From: an uncultured Spartobacteria bacterium
GTDB taxonomy: Bacteria > Verrucomicrobiota > Verrucomicrobiia > Chthoniobacterales > Chthoniobacteraceae
Direction: 5' to 3'
Assembly (NCBI GenBank): GCA_903929475.1
Contig: CAIYUV010000052.1
Location: 1-64,000, forward strand
Length of the DNA: 64,000 nucleotides
The notes below the pieces were generated by a model. The model made no database searches. It was not told the DNA's origin and was given only the letters and a program-made list of their open reading frames with translations. This document shows positions 9,201-17,007 of the stretch, piece after piece. The stretch's first letter is position 1, and each line of letters starts with the position of its first letter. A program made the position numbers and the translations under genes.

Positions 9201-12200
9201 ACGTTTTCCACTTCGGCGGGACGGCGGGGTGAGAAACCGTCGCTCGATCAAGCGCAGCGTCTCACTGCGATCCGCAGACCGGGTGAAATCGCGCGCAAGC
9301 AGGGAGGCGCGGCACTTCAGACGTGGCTGGAAACGTTGGCGAATAAGGATGCGACGCTGACGACCGAACTGCTGTGGGCGCTCTATTTCGCAGGTTCGCA
9401 CGACCGCGTGGTGGATCTCGTGGAGTCGTTGATCAAAAAGGAGCCGCAGGTTTTGATGAACAGACAGGCGTTTGTCTGGCTCGCGCTGGAGTGCAGTCAG
9501 TATGCGCGGCTCGGTGCATGGCTGAATGCGCCGGGGCGTTCGGCGGAGGAACTGGATTTGTTCAGCCGAGCCTTTGCGGAAATTGTGAAGGTGCATCCCG
9601 AAAACATCGGCCCGGCGATGATGAATGGATTGTTCCCGCCCGGTGCGAAGACACGGCTCTGGCCGTCGGCGATGGAACTGGCGCGCAACCGGCATTTTTC
9701 CGAGGCCATCGCGCTCGGGAGGCGGCTGTTTGATTTGATCGGCGAACAACAACCGAGCGTGGGGCGCGAGCTGGCGCGATGGCATCTCGCCCTCGGCGAT
9801 GTGGACGGTGCGCGGCGCGTGCTCGCCGCGTCGTTGAAATGGGAGGGGGACACTTTCGAGTCGCCGGTGTTTGGAGTGATGCGCGACGGCTATTTTCTCA
9901 CGCCGGAAAATGAGCGTGCCGCTTTTGTAAAAGGTATCCTGCGTGCGACGGATGAGCGGTCGCTACACGGCCTCATCACGCGGGTGCTGTTGTTTTCGCT
10001 CAGTGGCGAAGAGCGAAAGGCGTCGGCTGCGCTCGATGCGATTTTGGACCTTCGCCCGCTCGGAATGCGCGGAGTGGATCAGACCAACTCATCGTGTCGT
10101 GAGTGGCTCTTTGTGATCGGGGCCGGCGGGCAGCTCATCGAATGGAATCTTTCATCGCTCGCAGGGCATTTGTGGGAGCGCGTGTTTTCCGATGCGGGGC
10201 TGCGTTCGCTTCAGCACGGGCAGTTGGTGCGCGAGCTTGTGGAGTCGGCGGAGCCGCGGGCGGGGGACTTGTGGACGCAGCGTCCGGCGGTGCTGGAGAT
10301 GGAGAAGCGCGGGCGCGACCAGTGGGATGTTCTGCGCTATTTGCACGGCGGGCGCGTGGAGCGTGATGAGATCTTTCGCGAGCGCGAGCGCGTGCCCGAG
10401 GGAATGACTCGGCTGGGCGAGACGCTGATCGCGTTCAAGGGTCACGCGGCTGCGGCGGAGGTGTATCATCGGTTTTGGAAAAAAAATCCCGCAGACCCGA
10501 CGGCGCTTCGCCGACTGATGGATGTTTGCTCCGCGGCGGACGACGAGCCGACCGCCGAGGCGGTTCGCCGTCGCGTGCTGGACGAGCAGTTGAATCCCGG
10601 CAATGACACGACGCCACGGCAGTTCGCGCTGGAGCTTGCCGAGGTGTTGGAATGGCGCGGCGAGATTGACGGGGCGGAGCGTGTCGTTTCCAGCGCGGCT
10701 GCGAAGGCACCGGGCGAATTCGCGCTCTTGCAGAAACGCGCGCAACTTCTCCAGCGCGCTGGCCGCACGCAGGAGGCGGAGACCGCGTGGCGAAAACTCA
10801 CGCGGATGGAAGGGGCGAATGTCGGCGCGCAAAATGCGCTGGCGCTCATGCTGGAGCAGCAGGGAAAAATTGCGGAGGCCATCGCAGTGCGGACGCGCAG
10901 CGGAGGAAATGGCGACCCTCTGCTGGCGGTGCTTTTTTACAAGGACGGACGCACCGACGATGCTCTCACCGCCCTTGCAAAACTCTCGGCCAACAATGCC
11001 GTGTATGCCGCCATGACACTCGCCGAGGCGATGGGTTTGAATGGCGACGGGAAGCTCGCGCGCAGCGTGCTGGTGACGACGATGAAGCGCGCGGGCGAAC
11101 TGCGCGGGCGGATGCAGCTTTACTCGAAGTTGCTCACGATTCCCGGCTCCGCGCCATCGGTGGAATTCGCCGGGAGGATGCAGGCGCGCATGCGCGATCT
11201 CACGAAAGAGAATCCCGATCTTGCGGATGCATATTTTAATTTCTTTGCCCGCTATGCGGAAAGACTCGGCATCGGACGGGAGTGGGACGAAGAAGTCTCC
11301 CGCACCTGGGATGACGGTCGCGGGCCGCTGCCTGCGGGCGTCGTCGCGCTGCGCCGCACGCTTGCGCTGAATGATGCCGCCGCAGCGCGCCGGATTTGCG
11401 AACGGCTGCTCGTGCGCGCCGATATTTCCGGCCACATGCTGGAGAAGTTGGATTCACTGCTTGTGGAGCAGCCGGAGTTGCGCCTGCTGGTGGCGGAGGT
11501 GAATGCGAAACGAGGATGGCCGTATGCGCAGGCGACGTTGAACTGGATGCGGCGGCTGGATGCGAACGGCCAGCGCGAGCAGGCGCGCGTGCTGCTGGAA
11601 AAATTCTCGTGGCTGGCCGCAGTGGCGGGCGGCGCGGAACTGGCCGGCAATGAATGGCTGCGCCTCGGCGATGCGGAGAAAGCGCGCGTTTTTTTGCAGC
11701 AGGCGATGCGTGAAAATGATCCGGTGCCTTCGCTGCCGGTGCTTGCCGCGATGGCGCGCGTTCATGTTGCTGCGAAAAATTTTCGCGCGGCGAAGCTGCT
11801 TTTGCAGCAGGCGTTTTCCGAGCCGTCCTGCCGCGAGTATGCGGCCCTCGCCGAGTATCTCGATGCGGGCGGGGATATTTCAAAATGGCGTGAGAGCGTG
11901 AAGGACTTCGCGCTCTCGGCGGCAGCCATGCACGGGACCAAGTGTGCGTTGTTCGAGCGTTTTGAAAAACAGGGTCGCACCGGCGACGCCCTGACACTCG
12001 TGATTGCGTCGCCGGAAATCATCGAACCCGTCGGTGGTGCGGGCGCGTCGTGCGCGCGTTTGCGTGCGCTCGCGCGTAAGACGGGCGCATTTTCCGAGAC
12101 GGCGGAGGTGCTCGCCAAGCTGGTGGAATTGCGTGCGCCCGATGCGGAGGCGGAATCGGCAGCGCTGGATGCAGACTGGGCGGAGGCCGGTGGAAAATCC

Positions 12201-12407
12201 GCCCGCTCGCATCTCGAACGAGCGGTGACTCTCGGTCCGCTGCGATGGGAGTTTGCGAGGCGGCTTGCGGAGATTCACCTCGCTGCGAAGGAGCCATCCA
12301 AGGCTCGCGCGGTGTTGAAAAATTTCCTGTGGATTTTCAATGCGCCGTCTGAGCGCGAGGCGGCGCTGGAACTGTGGGAGAAGGCTCGCGGGAGTGAAAC
12401 GATGTAG
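6252..12407 (+). CDS. Very large secreted TPR-repeat protein
   Basis: A 2,051-residue protein. The ATG at 6252 is preferred over an upstream in-frame GTG (6222) because it gives a clean signal peptide (MHTRRTIAILLLAAAFAQA, cleavage near the AQA). Almost all of the rest is built from degenerate TPR-type helix pairs: W..A...A.L...P.N....R.L repeats, with examples near residues 150-190, 300-360, 590-660 and 690-760. There is no catalytic motif, transmembrane helix or C-terminal sorting tail. A Ser/Thr/Arg-rich break occurs around residues 960-1010, possibly a linker between two superhelices. Such proteins are generally periplasmic or outer-membrane scaffolds; the partner is unknown. The gene starts 45 bases after the VanW-glycosyltransferase gene and may be co-transcribed with it. 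Confidence 0.85.
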   Translation: MHTRRTIAILLLAAAFAQAEPANPKIVERYKQMLAANPVEGVALDRLWKIALDEGTTERLIAEYQMADGFASRMVLGHLLRKAGRDDDGGDAFSRAAKLDAQSPLPLLALARLENERGHPRDAAEWLEKAAALLPKDDVRLADTLMQLGAAWLAAGDVKKAAAAWERTVALDANNLDLRRRLAGAYADNHLPEPAIRHLEFIIEHAQPAERAAALQQIAKLHSAAGRPGEAMEALQRAVAFTAPGNWLRSELLGQIIRLAQRQHVEAELEEKWRKQVEQSPRDLGGYLQLVEFYERTGKLDEQRVWLEKTTALVPKNAELRLKLARLLVQIDRLDDAAAHYDALLVEQPGNVDLVFERARLDIQRDDNAAARSRIAALLATKKDDELLRAKALEFYQEHRLLDLVEEHLKAEAAGGAEEGVFALATFYFTQHRDTDGLTELKRLNHSGDVPEKQAALNFRVAQLLKAQGEPDAAVAAVEAANTAKSDVRDQHILLGELQTARADLPAARAAFERAYALCRNEAERQEVDAKLFETFRAEAPVFDTDAGLARRATNPAAAIVEGHIRELMSAATAQKNAANWLRVARWKAWNGDKASAVTFAVKAAELEPKNVAPREFLARQAANSGDAAFALVHLRELIELNPEGRDGYLRETGQLEQQRGNAREALKIFEQLVRANPGNADALTDLAMAQERAGRDEDAAATWRKALSNALAPRRREVASSLLRVLQKLNRNEEAAALLLRAVDETPNERERLARFDELLLHARQHGQLGWLRTKFEDRRKLGADDYFTEVALARVLKLLGEKEAAFELFADAVFSAPNQAEALPDLVREAEDLQRLDTAVRLQEQLTRVGSQERPDGFMKLAALYEKTGDLEGTERTWARATSKFPRDTEVVRNAAEFHQQWGDRARAAALLRKLFALDPANVRTAAELGEMEFAAGRMAEAREVFEAVVKLTKPVTQRFFPSERGVFSGFETERAGTRLSTFSTSAGRRGEKPSLDQAQRLTAIRRPGEIARKQGGAALQTWLETLANKDATLTTELLWALYFAGSHDRVVDLVESLIKKEPQVLMNRQAFVWLALECSQYARLGAWLNAPGRSAEELDLFSRAFAEIVKVHPENIGPAMMNGLFPPGAKTRLWPSAMELARNRHFSEAIALGRRLFDLIGEQQPSVGRELARWHLALGDVDGARRVLAASLKWEGDTFESPVFGVMRDGYFLTPENERAAFVKGILRATDERSLHGLITRVLLFSLSGEERKASAALDAILDLRPLGMRGVDQTNSSCREWLFVIGAGGQLIEWNLSSLAGHLWERVFSDAGLRSLQHGQLVRELVESAEPRAGDLWTQRPAVLEMEKRGRDQWDVLRYLHGGRVERDEIFRERERVPEGMTRLGETLIAFKGHAAAAEVYHRFWKKNPADPTALRRLMDVCSAADDEPTAEAVRRRVLDEQLNPGNDTTPRQFALELAEVLEWRGEIDGAERVVSSAAAKAPGEFALLQKRAQLLQRAGRTQEAETAWRKLTRMEGANVGAQNALALMLEQQGKIAEAIAVRTRSGGNGDPLLAVLFYKDGRTDDALTALAKLSANNAVYAAMTLAEAMGLNGDGKLARSVLVTTMKRAGELRGRMQLYSKLLTIPGSAPSVEFAGRMQARMRDLTKENPDLADAYFNFFARYAERLGIGREWDEEVSRTWDDGRGPLPAGVVALRRTLALNDAAAARRICERLLVRADISGHMLEKLDSLLVEQPELRLLVAEVNAKRGWPYAQATLNWMRRLDANGQREQARVLLEKFSWLAAVAGGAELAGNEWLRLGDAEKARVFLQQAMRENDPVPSLPVLAAMARVHVAAKNFRAAKLLLQQAFSEPSCREYAALAEYLDAGGDISKWRESVKDFALSAAAMHGTKCALFERFEKQGRTGDALTLVIASPEIIEPVGGAGASCARLRALARKTGAFSETAEVLAKLVELRAPDAEAESAALDADWAEAGGKSARSHLERAVTLGPLRWEFARRLAEIHLAAKEPSKARAVLKNFLWIFNAPSEREAALELWEKARGSETM

Positions 12408-12415
12408 GTGGGAAC

Positions 12416-12545
12416 CACGAAGACACCAAGAACACGAAGGGAGGAAAAGCCTACACATCAATCCAGTGAATCCACTGAATCCTGATAATCCTGTCTCTCT
12501 TTTTTGGACAGGATTCACAGAATGGTTTGGATTTACGGGATTTCC
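12416..12545. repeat. Intergenic dispersed-repeat-like sequence
   Basis: The sequence begins with cacgaagacaccaagaac and continues with a module in which gaatccactgaatcctgat is followed about 30 bases later by an inverted counterpart (ggacaggattcacagaat). Both phrases recur between genes in many verrucomicrobial and other environmental genomes, from general knowledge; only one copy of each is in this window. No coding signal is present. The function is unknown. Confidence 0.4.
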
Positions 12546-12598
12546 CGTGGTTCGGCTCGGGCCTTGCCAGTGGGCGGGGACAGTGGCAACGGTAGCTC

Positions 12599-13222
12599 AT
12601 GCGCTTGCTGCCGCTTATCGCTTTGCTGCTCGCCGGGTGCGCTTCCCACAAAAATACGGAGGCGCTGAAACCTGCGACTGCGAACACGCGCGCCGTGGAG
12701 CAGATGCGGATGAATGAGGTCGAGAGCGGAGAGTCGCATCGCGGAGCGGAGATCATGATGCCGAATCAGAACAAGACGTTCGACACCCGCGCGGCGAATT
12801 TTGGCACTGCATCGGAAATCGGATCGCGGCAGACACGGACGGGCGAATTTCACTTCGAGGCTCGCGTGCGCACGAAATCGTTTTGGACGCGAGATTTTTC
12901 GACGAAGGACGCGGCGATGGCGGATAAGAATTACGAGACGAAGGCCGCGCCGGTGAAGGAATCGTGGTTTTCCCGCCTCACGGCGCGGACGAAAACATAT
13001 GAAACCCGCGAGGCGCAGGGTGTCGGCCAGACGGTGGAGACGCGCGCGCTGCCGGGAGGTGACAAGGCGTATTTTGCGAAGGGGAGAAAGCAGGGGATCT
13101 ACGATTCAAAGGGCGCGGCAGCGATGGCGCAGGGCGGGGATCGATCTGACGGACAGAGCTGGTCCGGGGACTTAAAGCCGCTGACCATCGAGGACGTGAA
13201 GAAGCTGCTGAACAAGAACTGA
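12599..13222 (+). CDS. Predicted lipoprotein of unknown function
   Basis: The protein has 207 residues. It starts MRLLPLIALLLAGCASHKN, a type II signal peptide with lipobox LAGC and Cys at position 14, so it should be lipid-anchored to the inner or outer membrane. The mature part is charged, rich in Thr, Lys and Arg, and has the periodic phrases FDTRAANF, TRTGEFHFEARVRTKSFWTRDFSTKDA, YETKAAPVKE and KTYETREAQG (a T-x-E/T-R-x-A style repeat). The tail (LKPLTIEDVKKLLNKN) is a short amphipathic helix. I recognise no domain. Serine is present at the +2 side (CAS), which would suit outer-membrane sorting under the E. coli rule, though that rule may not apply here. Confidence 0.75.
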   Translation: MRLLPLIALLLAGCASHKNTEALKPATANTRAVEQMRMNEVESGESHRGAEIMMPNQNKTFDTRAANFGTASEIGSRQTRTGEFHFEARVRTKSFWTRDFSTKDAAMADKNYETKAAPVKESWFSRLTARTKTYETREAQGVGQTVETRALPGGDKAYFAKGRKQGIYDSKGAAAMAQGGDRSDGQSWSGDLKPLTIEDVKKLLNKN

Positions 13223-13236
13223 CGGCACGGCAAAGC

Positions 13237-13264
13237 TTGCACGCAGGCGCAGCACGACTATCTA
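13237..13264 (+). promoter_or_regulatory. Candidate sigma-70 promoter for tyrS
   Basis: TTGCAC at 13237-13242 and TATCTA at 13259-13264 are separated by 16 bases and lie 19 bases before the tyrS ATG, which would leave only a short leader. Each hexamer matches consensus at four or five positions. This is a visual match only. Confidence 0.35.
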
Positions 13265-13282
13265 AGCGCCCTCTTTTTTCAC

Positions 13283-14458
13283 ATGCCTACGCCTGAAGAA
13301 CAGCTCGCCATCCTCAAGCGCGGGACCGACCGCATTATTTCCGAGCAGGAATTGCTCGCGAAGTTGAAGCTCGGTCGCCCGCTGAATGTGAAACTCGGCG
13401 TGGATCCGACGGCGCCGGATATTCATCTCGGATTCACCGTGGGACTTTCGAAGCTGCGGCAGTTTCAAGATCTCGGTCATCAGGCGATTCTCATCATCGG
13501 CGATTTCACTGCGATGATCGGCGATCCATCGGGCCGCTCGAAGACGCGCCGCCAGCTCACGCACGATGAGGTGATGGCGAACGCGACGACTTTCAAACAG
13601 CAGGCGTTCAAGATTCTCGATCCGGCGAAGACGCGCGTTGTTTTCAACGGCGAGTGGTTTGAGATGATGACGTTTGACGCGGTGATGAAACTGAACGCGC
13701 GCGTGACGATGCAGCAGATGCTTCAGCGCGAGGATTTCAAAAAGCGAATCGCCGACGGCGAGCCGGTGCATCTTCACGAAATCCAATACCCGATCATGCA
13801 GGGCTGGGATTCGGTGATGATACGCGCGGATGTGGAACTCGGCGGGACGGATCAACTTTTCAACTGTCTCGTCGGTCGCGATCTTCAGCGCGAGGAGGGG
13901 CAGGCGGAGCAGGTGGTGCTTTTGCTGCCGCTTCTCGAAGGGCTCGATGGCGTGAACAAGATGTCGAAGAGCCTCGGTAATTACGTCGGTGTCGCCGAAG
14001 CGCCGGAGACGATGTTTGGGAAATTGATGAGCATCACGGACACGCTCATGGCGCGTTACTACAACCTGCTGTTGTGCGAACAGGTGCCTGCGGACATGCA
14101 CCCGATGGAGGCGAAGAAGCAACTCGCCGCGCGCATCGTGGCGCGATTTCACGGCGAGGAGGCGGGCAATGCGGCGCGCGCGGATTTCGAGCTGCGCTTT
14201 AGCAAAAAGGATCTCGCGAGCGCGGAACTTCCGTCGCTCCCGCTGGCCGGGCTCGGTGCGGATATCGTGAGCGTGGTGGTGGCTGCGTTCGAGCAGTGCT
14301 TTCAGATCACCAAGTCGCGCGGCGATGCGCGGCGGCTAGTGGAGCAGGGGAGCATCCAGTTGCGCGGCGAAAAGGTGAGCGACCCGAAGGCGACCCCAGC
14401 TTTCGCCGCAGGCGATGTGCTGAAGCTCGACAAGACGCGGGCTGTGCGGCTCGCGTAG
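13283..14458 (+). CDS. tyrS: Tyrosyl-tRNA synthetase
   Basis: The 391-residue cytoplasmic enzyme charges tRNA-Tyr with tyrosine. The class I signatures are both present: the HIGH-type motif is HLGF (residues 48-51, within DPTAPDIHLGF) and the KMSKS loop is intact at 226-230. Between them is the tyrosine pocket segment VELGGTDQLFN. The C-terminal region (about 325-391) is an S4-like RNA-binding domain (RRLVEQGSIQLRGEKVSD). The HLGF signature and size fit the TyrRZ-type subgroup with a Lys/Met-type anticodon domain rather than the short E. coli form, but that subdivision is an inference. It ends directly against the decayed tail of an opposing PHP-domain gene. Confidence 0.96.
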   Translation: MPTPEEQLAILKRGTDRIISEQELLAKLKLGRPLNVKLGVDPTAPDIHLGFTVGLSKLRQFQDLGHQAILIIGDFTAMIGDPSGRSKTRRQLTHDEVMANATTFKQQAFKILDPAKTRVVFNGEWFEMMTFDAVMKLNARVTMQQMLQREDFKKRIADGEPVHLHEIQYPIMQGWDSVMIRADVELGGTDQLFNCLVGRDLQREEGQAEQVVLLLPLLEGLDGVNKMSKSLGNYVGVAEAPETMFGKLMSITDTLMARYYNLLLCEQVPADMHPMEAKKQLAARIVARFHGEEAGNAARADFELRFSKKDLASAELPSLPLAGLGADIVSVVVAAFEQCFQITKSRGDARRLVEQGSIQLRGEKVSDPKATPAFAAGDVLKLDKTRAVRLA

Positions 14459-14690
14459 TTACGACTTCGGCGTGTAGGTGCGCTTGCTGCGGAGGCGGAA
14501 CCAGTTGTTCATGGCGGGGCGCGCCTTTTACGATGGCGGCGAGGATTCCGGCGACGGTGAAGTCGTCGGTGTCGAAAGTCATGTAGCTCGTGCCGATGGA
14601 GGCTTCGTGGTGGGCGTCGCTAGCGGCGATCATCGGGAGCGAACGGCACTTGCGCGTCGCCGTGCACTGTGGGCGTGAATGGTATTCAGT
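14459..14690 (-). pseudogene. Decayed 3' end of a PHP-domain (phosphoesterase) gene
   Basis: On the minus strand one frame reads SLPMIAASDAHHEASIGTSY and continues MTFDTDDFTVAGILAAIVKGA. This is the typical end of PHP-domain metallophosphoesterases, in which S-D-A-H supplies metal ligands and G-T-S-Y follows. Near base 14520 the similarity moves to another frame, which ends RPAMNNWFRLRSKRTYTPKS and stops at 14459-14461. A stop codon lies about 30 codons upstream of SDAH, with no N-terminal PHP motifs before it. So only about 75 codons of a once longer gene remain, with one frameshift. The rest of 14691-14855 shows no gene. Confidence 0.7.
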
Positions 14691-14855
14691 TTGGCATCTG
14701 AAAAAGCGCCGAGGGTCACAGTTTCTGCCTCACACAAAGACACGATGGGACTGGGTGGCATTGCAAAAGGGAGCCGCCTATTTCGTGGGGACACTGCGGG
14801 CTTGGAAAACTTTGCGCGCCCGGCAATCTCTGCTCGCGCTGTGATTGGCGCACTT

Positions 14856-16142
14856 ATGCCCAAACGCTTACTGACACTCATGGCGCTGTTCGCGCTCGCG
14901 CTGCCGACTTTCGCGCAGGAGGACACGCCACCGCCGCCGCCAAAGAAGGACGGCGTTCAGATCACATTTCTCCCGCCGCCGCTGGAAGGAACTGTGAGCC
15001 TCGGTATCTACGATGGCGCGGGGAAGCTGGTGCGCACGCTGCATCGCGAGGCGACGCAAAAGGATTTTGTCGTCGGGCTGAATGGATTCATCACGCGATG
15101 GGATGGGCGTGATGATGCGGGCCAGTTGCTTCCGCCGGGGAAATACTCGGCGCGCGGCTGGATGGTGGGCGACCTCGCAATCGAAGGCGTCGCCTTTCAC
15201 TGCAACGACTGGATGAAGGGCGACGATTCGCCGCGCATCGCGCGGGTGCTCGCTGTGAAAAACGACGGGCGCGACAATATCAACATCACTCTTCGTGGCG
15301 CCGACGAGAAGGAGCAGACGCTCGGCTGGAATCTCGCGAAGGAGGGCGCCGAGCCGCCGAAGATCGAAGTCGCTGCATCGGTCGCGGACAGCAAACTTTT
15401 CGTAGGCAAAGGGGAGGCGATGCACGTTGTTGCGTTGGGCGAAGGGGAGCGTGCGGTTGCCGCGAGTGTCGGACGCGGCGGGAATGTTTGGGCGATTGTG
15501 GAAAGCCCCGCCGGGCGCGAGGTGCGTGCGTATTCGGAGGAGGGGGAATTTGTGCGGCGTCTCGCTTACGCGAAAGGCGAACCAGCGCCCAAACAGATTG
15601 CGGCATCGCATTGGAGCGATACGATTTTTTTGCTGGATGAAAACGAACACGAGCAGCGTCTGCGTTCGCTGGTGCTTGTTGCGGCAAAGGATGCCGCACC
15701 GTCTGTCGTGGAGGGCGCGACGAAGGAGCCTGTCTCGACGTGGAAGACGGTGTATCAAAAACGCATCGTCGGCAGCGACACATTCGCCGCAGTCACCGCC
15801 GAACTCGGTCGCAAGGAGCCGGTGCAGCCTGCGCCGGAGGTGAAAGTGCAGACGAAGGCCAACACGCTGCTGCAAAACGCAAAGACTGAGGCGCGGCTGC
15901 AAGCTGGCACGGATGAAAAGGGTGCGCTTTTGAAGACGACGGACGGACTTCCGCTGATACATCTTAGCGAGACGCCGCAGTTGAAATGGGCTGCGCTGTT
16001 GCGCGAAGGCGATGCGCTCGTGCTTTTCCAAAGTGACGGCGTAGTGGTCGAGGAGTTCAAGCTCGGCAAGCCAGCGAACATGATGGCGTTCGACGCGGGC
16101 GAATACACGCTGCGCGCGCCCGCCGAGGCGAAGAAACAGTGA
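14856..16142 (+). CDS. Secreted protein with FlgD-like Ig fold
   Basis: The 428-residue protein is read from the ATG at 14856, which yields a signal peptide (MPKRLLTLMALFALALPTFA-Q); longer in-frame starts would precede it with remnant sequence. After a short proline stretch (PPPPPKK), residues about 35-110 match the FlgD Ig-like pattern seen in exported bacterial proteins: VSLGIYDGAGKLVRTL, then WDGRDDAGQLLPPGKYSARG. The following ~250 residues contain beta-propeller-like strands (GGNVWAIVESPAGREVRAYS, TIFLLDENEHEQRLRSLVL) without a recognised family. It is probably periplasmic. The function is unknown. Confidence 0.75.
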   Translation: MPKRLLTLMALFALALPTFAQEDTPPPPPKKDGVQITFLPPPLEGTVSLGIYDGAGKLVRTLHREATQKDFVVGLNGFITRWDGRDDAGQLLPPGKYSARGWMVGDLAIEGVAFHCNDWMKGDDSPRIARVLAVKNDGRDNINITLRGADEKEQTLGWNLAKEGAEPPKIEVAASVADSKLFVGKGEAMHVVALGEGERAVAASVGRGGNVWAIVESPAGREVRAYSEEGEFVRRLAYAKGEPAPKQIAASHWSDTIFLLDENEHEQRLRSLVLVAAKDAAPSVVEGATKEPVSTWKTVYQKRIVGSDTFAAVTAELGRKEPVQPAPEVKVQTKANTLLQNAKTEARLQAGTDEKGALLKTTDGLPLIHLSETPQLKWAALLREGDALVLFQSDGVVVEEFKLGKPANMMAFDAGEYTLRAPAEAKKQ

Positions 16143-16202
16143 GCGCGAAAAACGTGCATTGAAAGATGGACGTTTGGCGCGGGACGTTGAACTTTATAGG
16201 CC

Positions 16203-16979
16203 ATGCACGAAGAACCATTCCGCTGGGTCGAGGCTATCGCCAATCGTCGTGAGTATATCGAGGATCAACTCGCGCCGGGCAGTCCCATTGTCGCGTTGAG
16301 CTGTCGTGAGGGGGCGCTGCTTTTCACGCTCAGTCGCGAGCGGCAAAAGGTGTTCGAGATTTATGATCGCATCGCGCTCGGCGGCATCGGGCATCCGGGC
16401 GACATCGAACGTCTGCGGCTTGCGGCTATCGAGGTCGCGAGCACCGAGGGGTTCGCGCGTTCGGCGGATGATGTGGCGCTGCGGCGTCTCGCCAACTTTT
16501 CGCTCTCGCCAGCGCTGAAGGCGGCATTCGAGCAAATCTACGGGCCGCCATTTCTTGCGCGGCTGCTCTTCGCGGAGCTGGGTCGGCGGGGTGCGCCGAA
16601 TCTTTTTCTGCGCCTTGATTACGATGGATCGATCCGCACGAACGGCGGGTCGTTCGGCAAGACGTTCGAGGATTTTGGAGTCATTGCTGGAAAGGCGCGC
16701 GCCACACAGCAGATGGAAACTTTTCTTGCAGGAAAGGAGCCTGCGTCCCTCGCGCTGGGCGCTGCACTGAAGCTCGCGGCGGACGCGTGGGCCGTCGGTC
16801 ATCTCGCGCTGTCCGGCGACGGGCGCGAGGAACTGCCGTCGGCGGAGAAAATCGCTGCGCATCGTGCGGAGCAACTTGCCACGGCAAGCATCGAGGCGGC
16901 GTTGCTCGAACACAAGGCTCCGGTGCCCGCGAGCTATCGAGTGATCGCGGAGCCAGAGGCGAGGGCGCTGTTCGCGTAG
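16203..16979 (+). CDS. Proteasome alpha-subunit-like protein
   Basis: The 258-residue protein resembles bacterial 20S proteasome alpha subunits (PrcA). The clearest stretches are SPIVALSCREGALLFTL, KVFEIYDRIALGGIG, DIERLRLAAIEVAS, DVALRRLANFSLSP and FLRLDYDGSIR, which line up in order with actinobacterial PrcA (for example, the ISELYDRV..A..GK..EFD.LRR.G segment). Alpha subunits form the gated outer rings and are not catalytic; no N-terminal catalytic Thr is expected or seen. The N-terminus MHEEPFRWVEAIANRREYIED fits the H0 helix. No beta subunit, ATPase or Pup-like gene is next to it. It could belong to a proteasome encoded elsewhere in the genome or be a derived Ntn-fold protein. Confidence 0.65.
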   Translation: MHEEPFRWVEAIANRREYIEDQLAPGSPIVALSCREGALLFTLSRERQKVFEIYDRIALGGIGHPGDIERLRLAAIEVASTEGFARSADDVALRRLANFSLSPALKAAFEQIYGPPFLARLLFAELGRRGAPNLFLRLDYDGSIRTNGGSFGKTFEDFGVIAGKARATQQMETFLAGKEPASLALGAALKLAADAWAVGHLALSGDGREELPSAEKIAAHRAEQLATASIEAALLEHKAPVPASYRVIAEPEARALFA

Positions 16980-17007
16980 TGCGTGTTTGCGTGGATAATG
17001 CAGTCGC

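Noticed and set aside
8568-9785. Long open frame antisense to the TPR gene
   Set aside because: Arg/His-rich composition typical of reverse-frame artefacts; the sense frame has a signal peptide and regular repeats.
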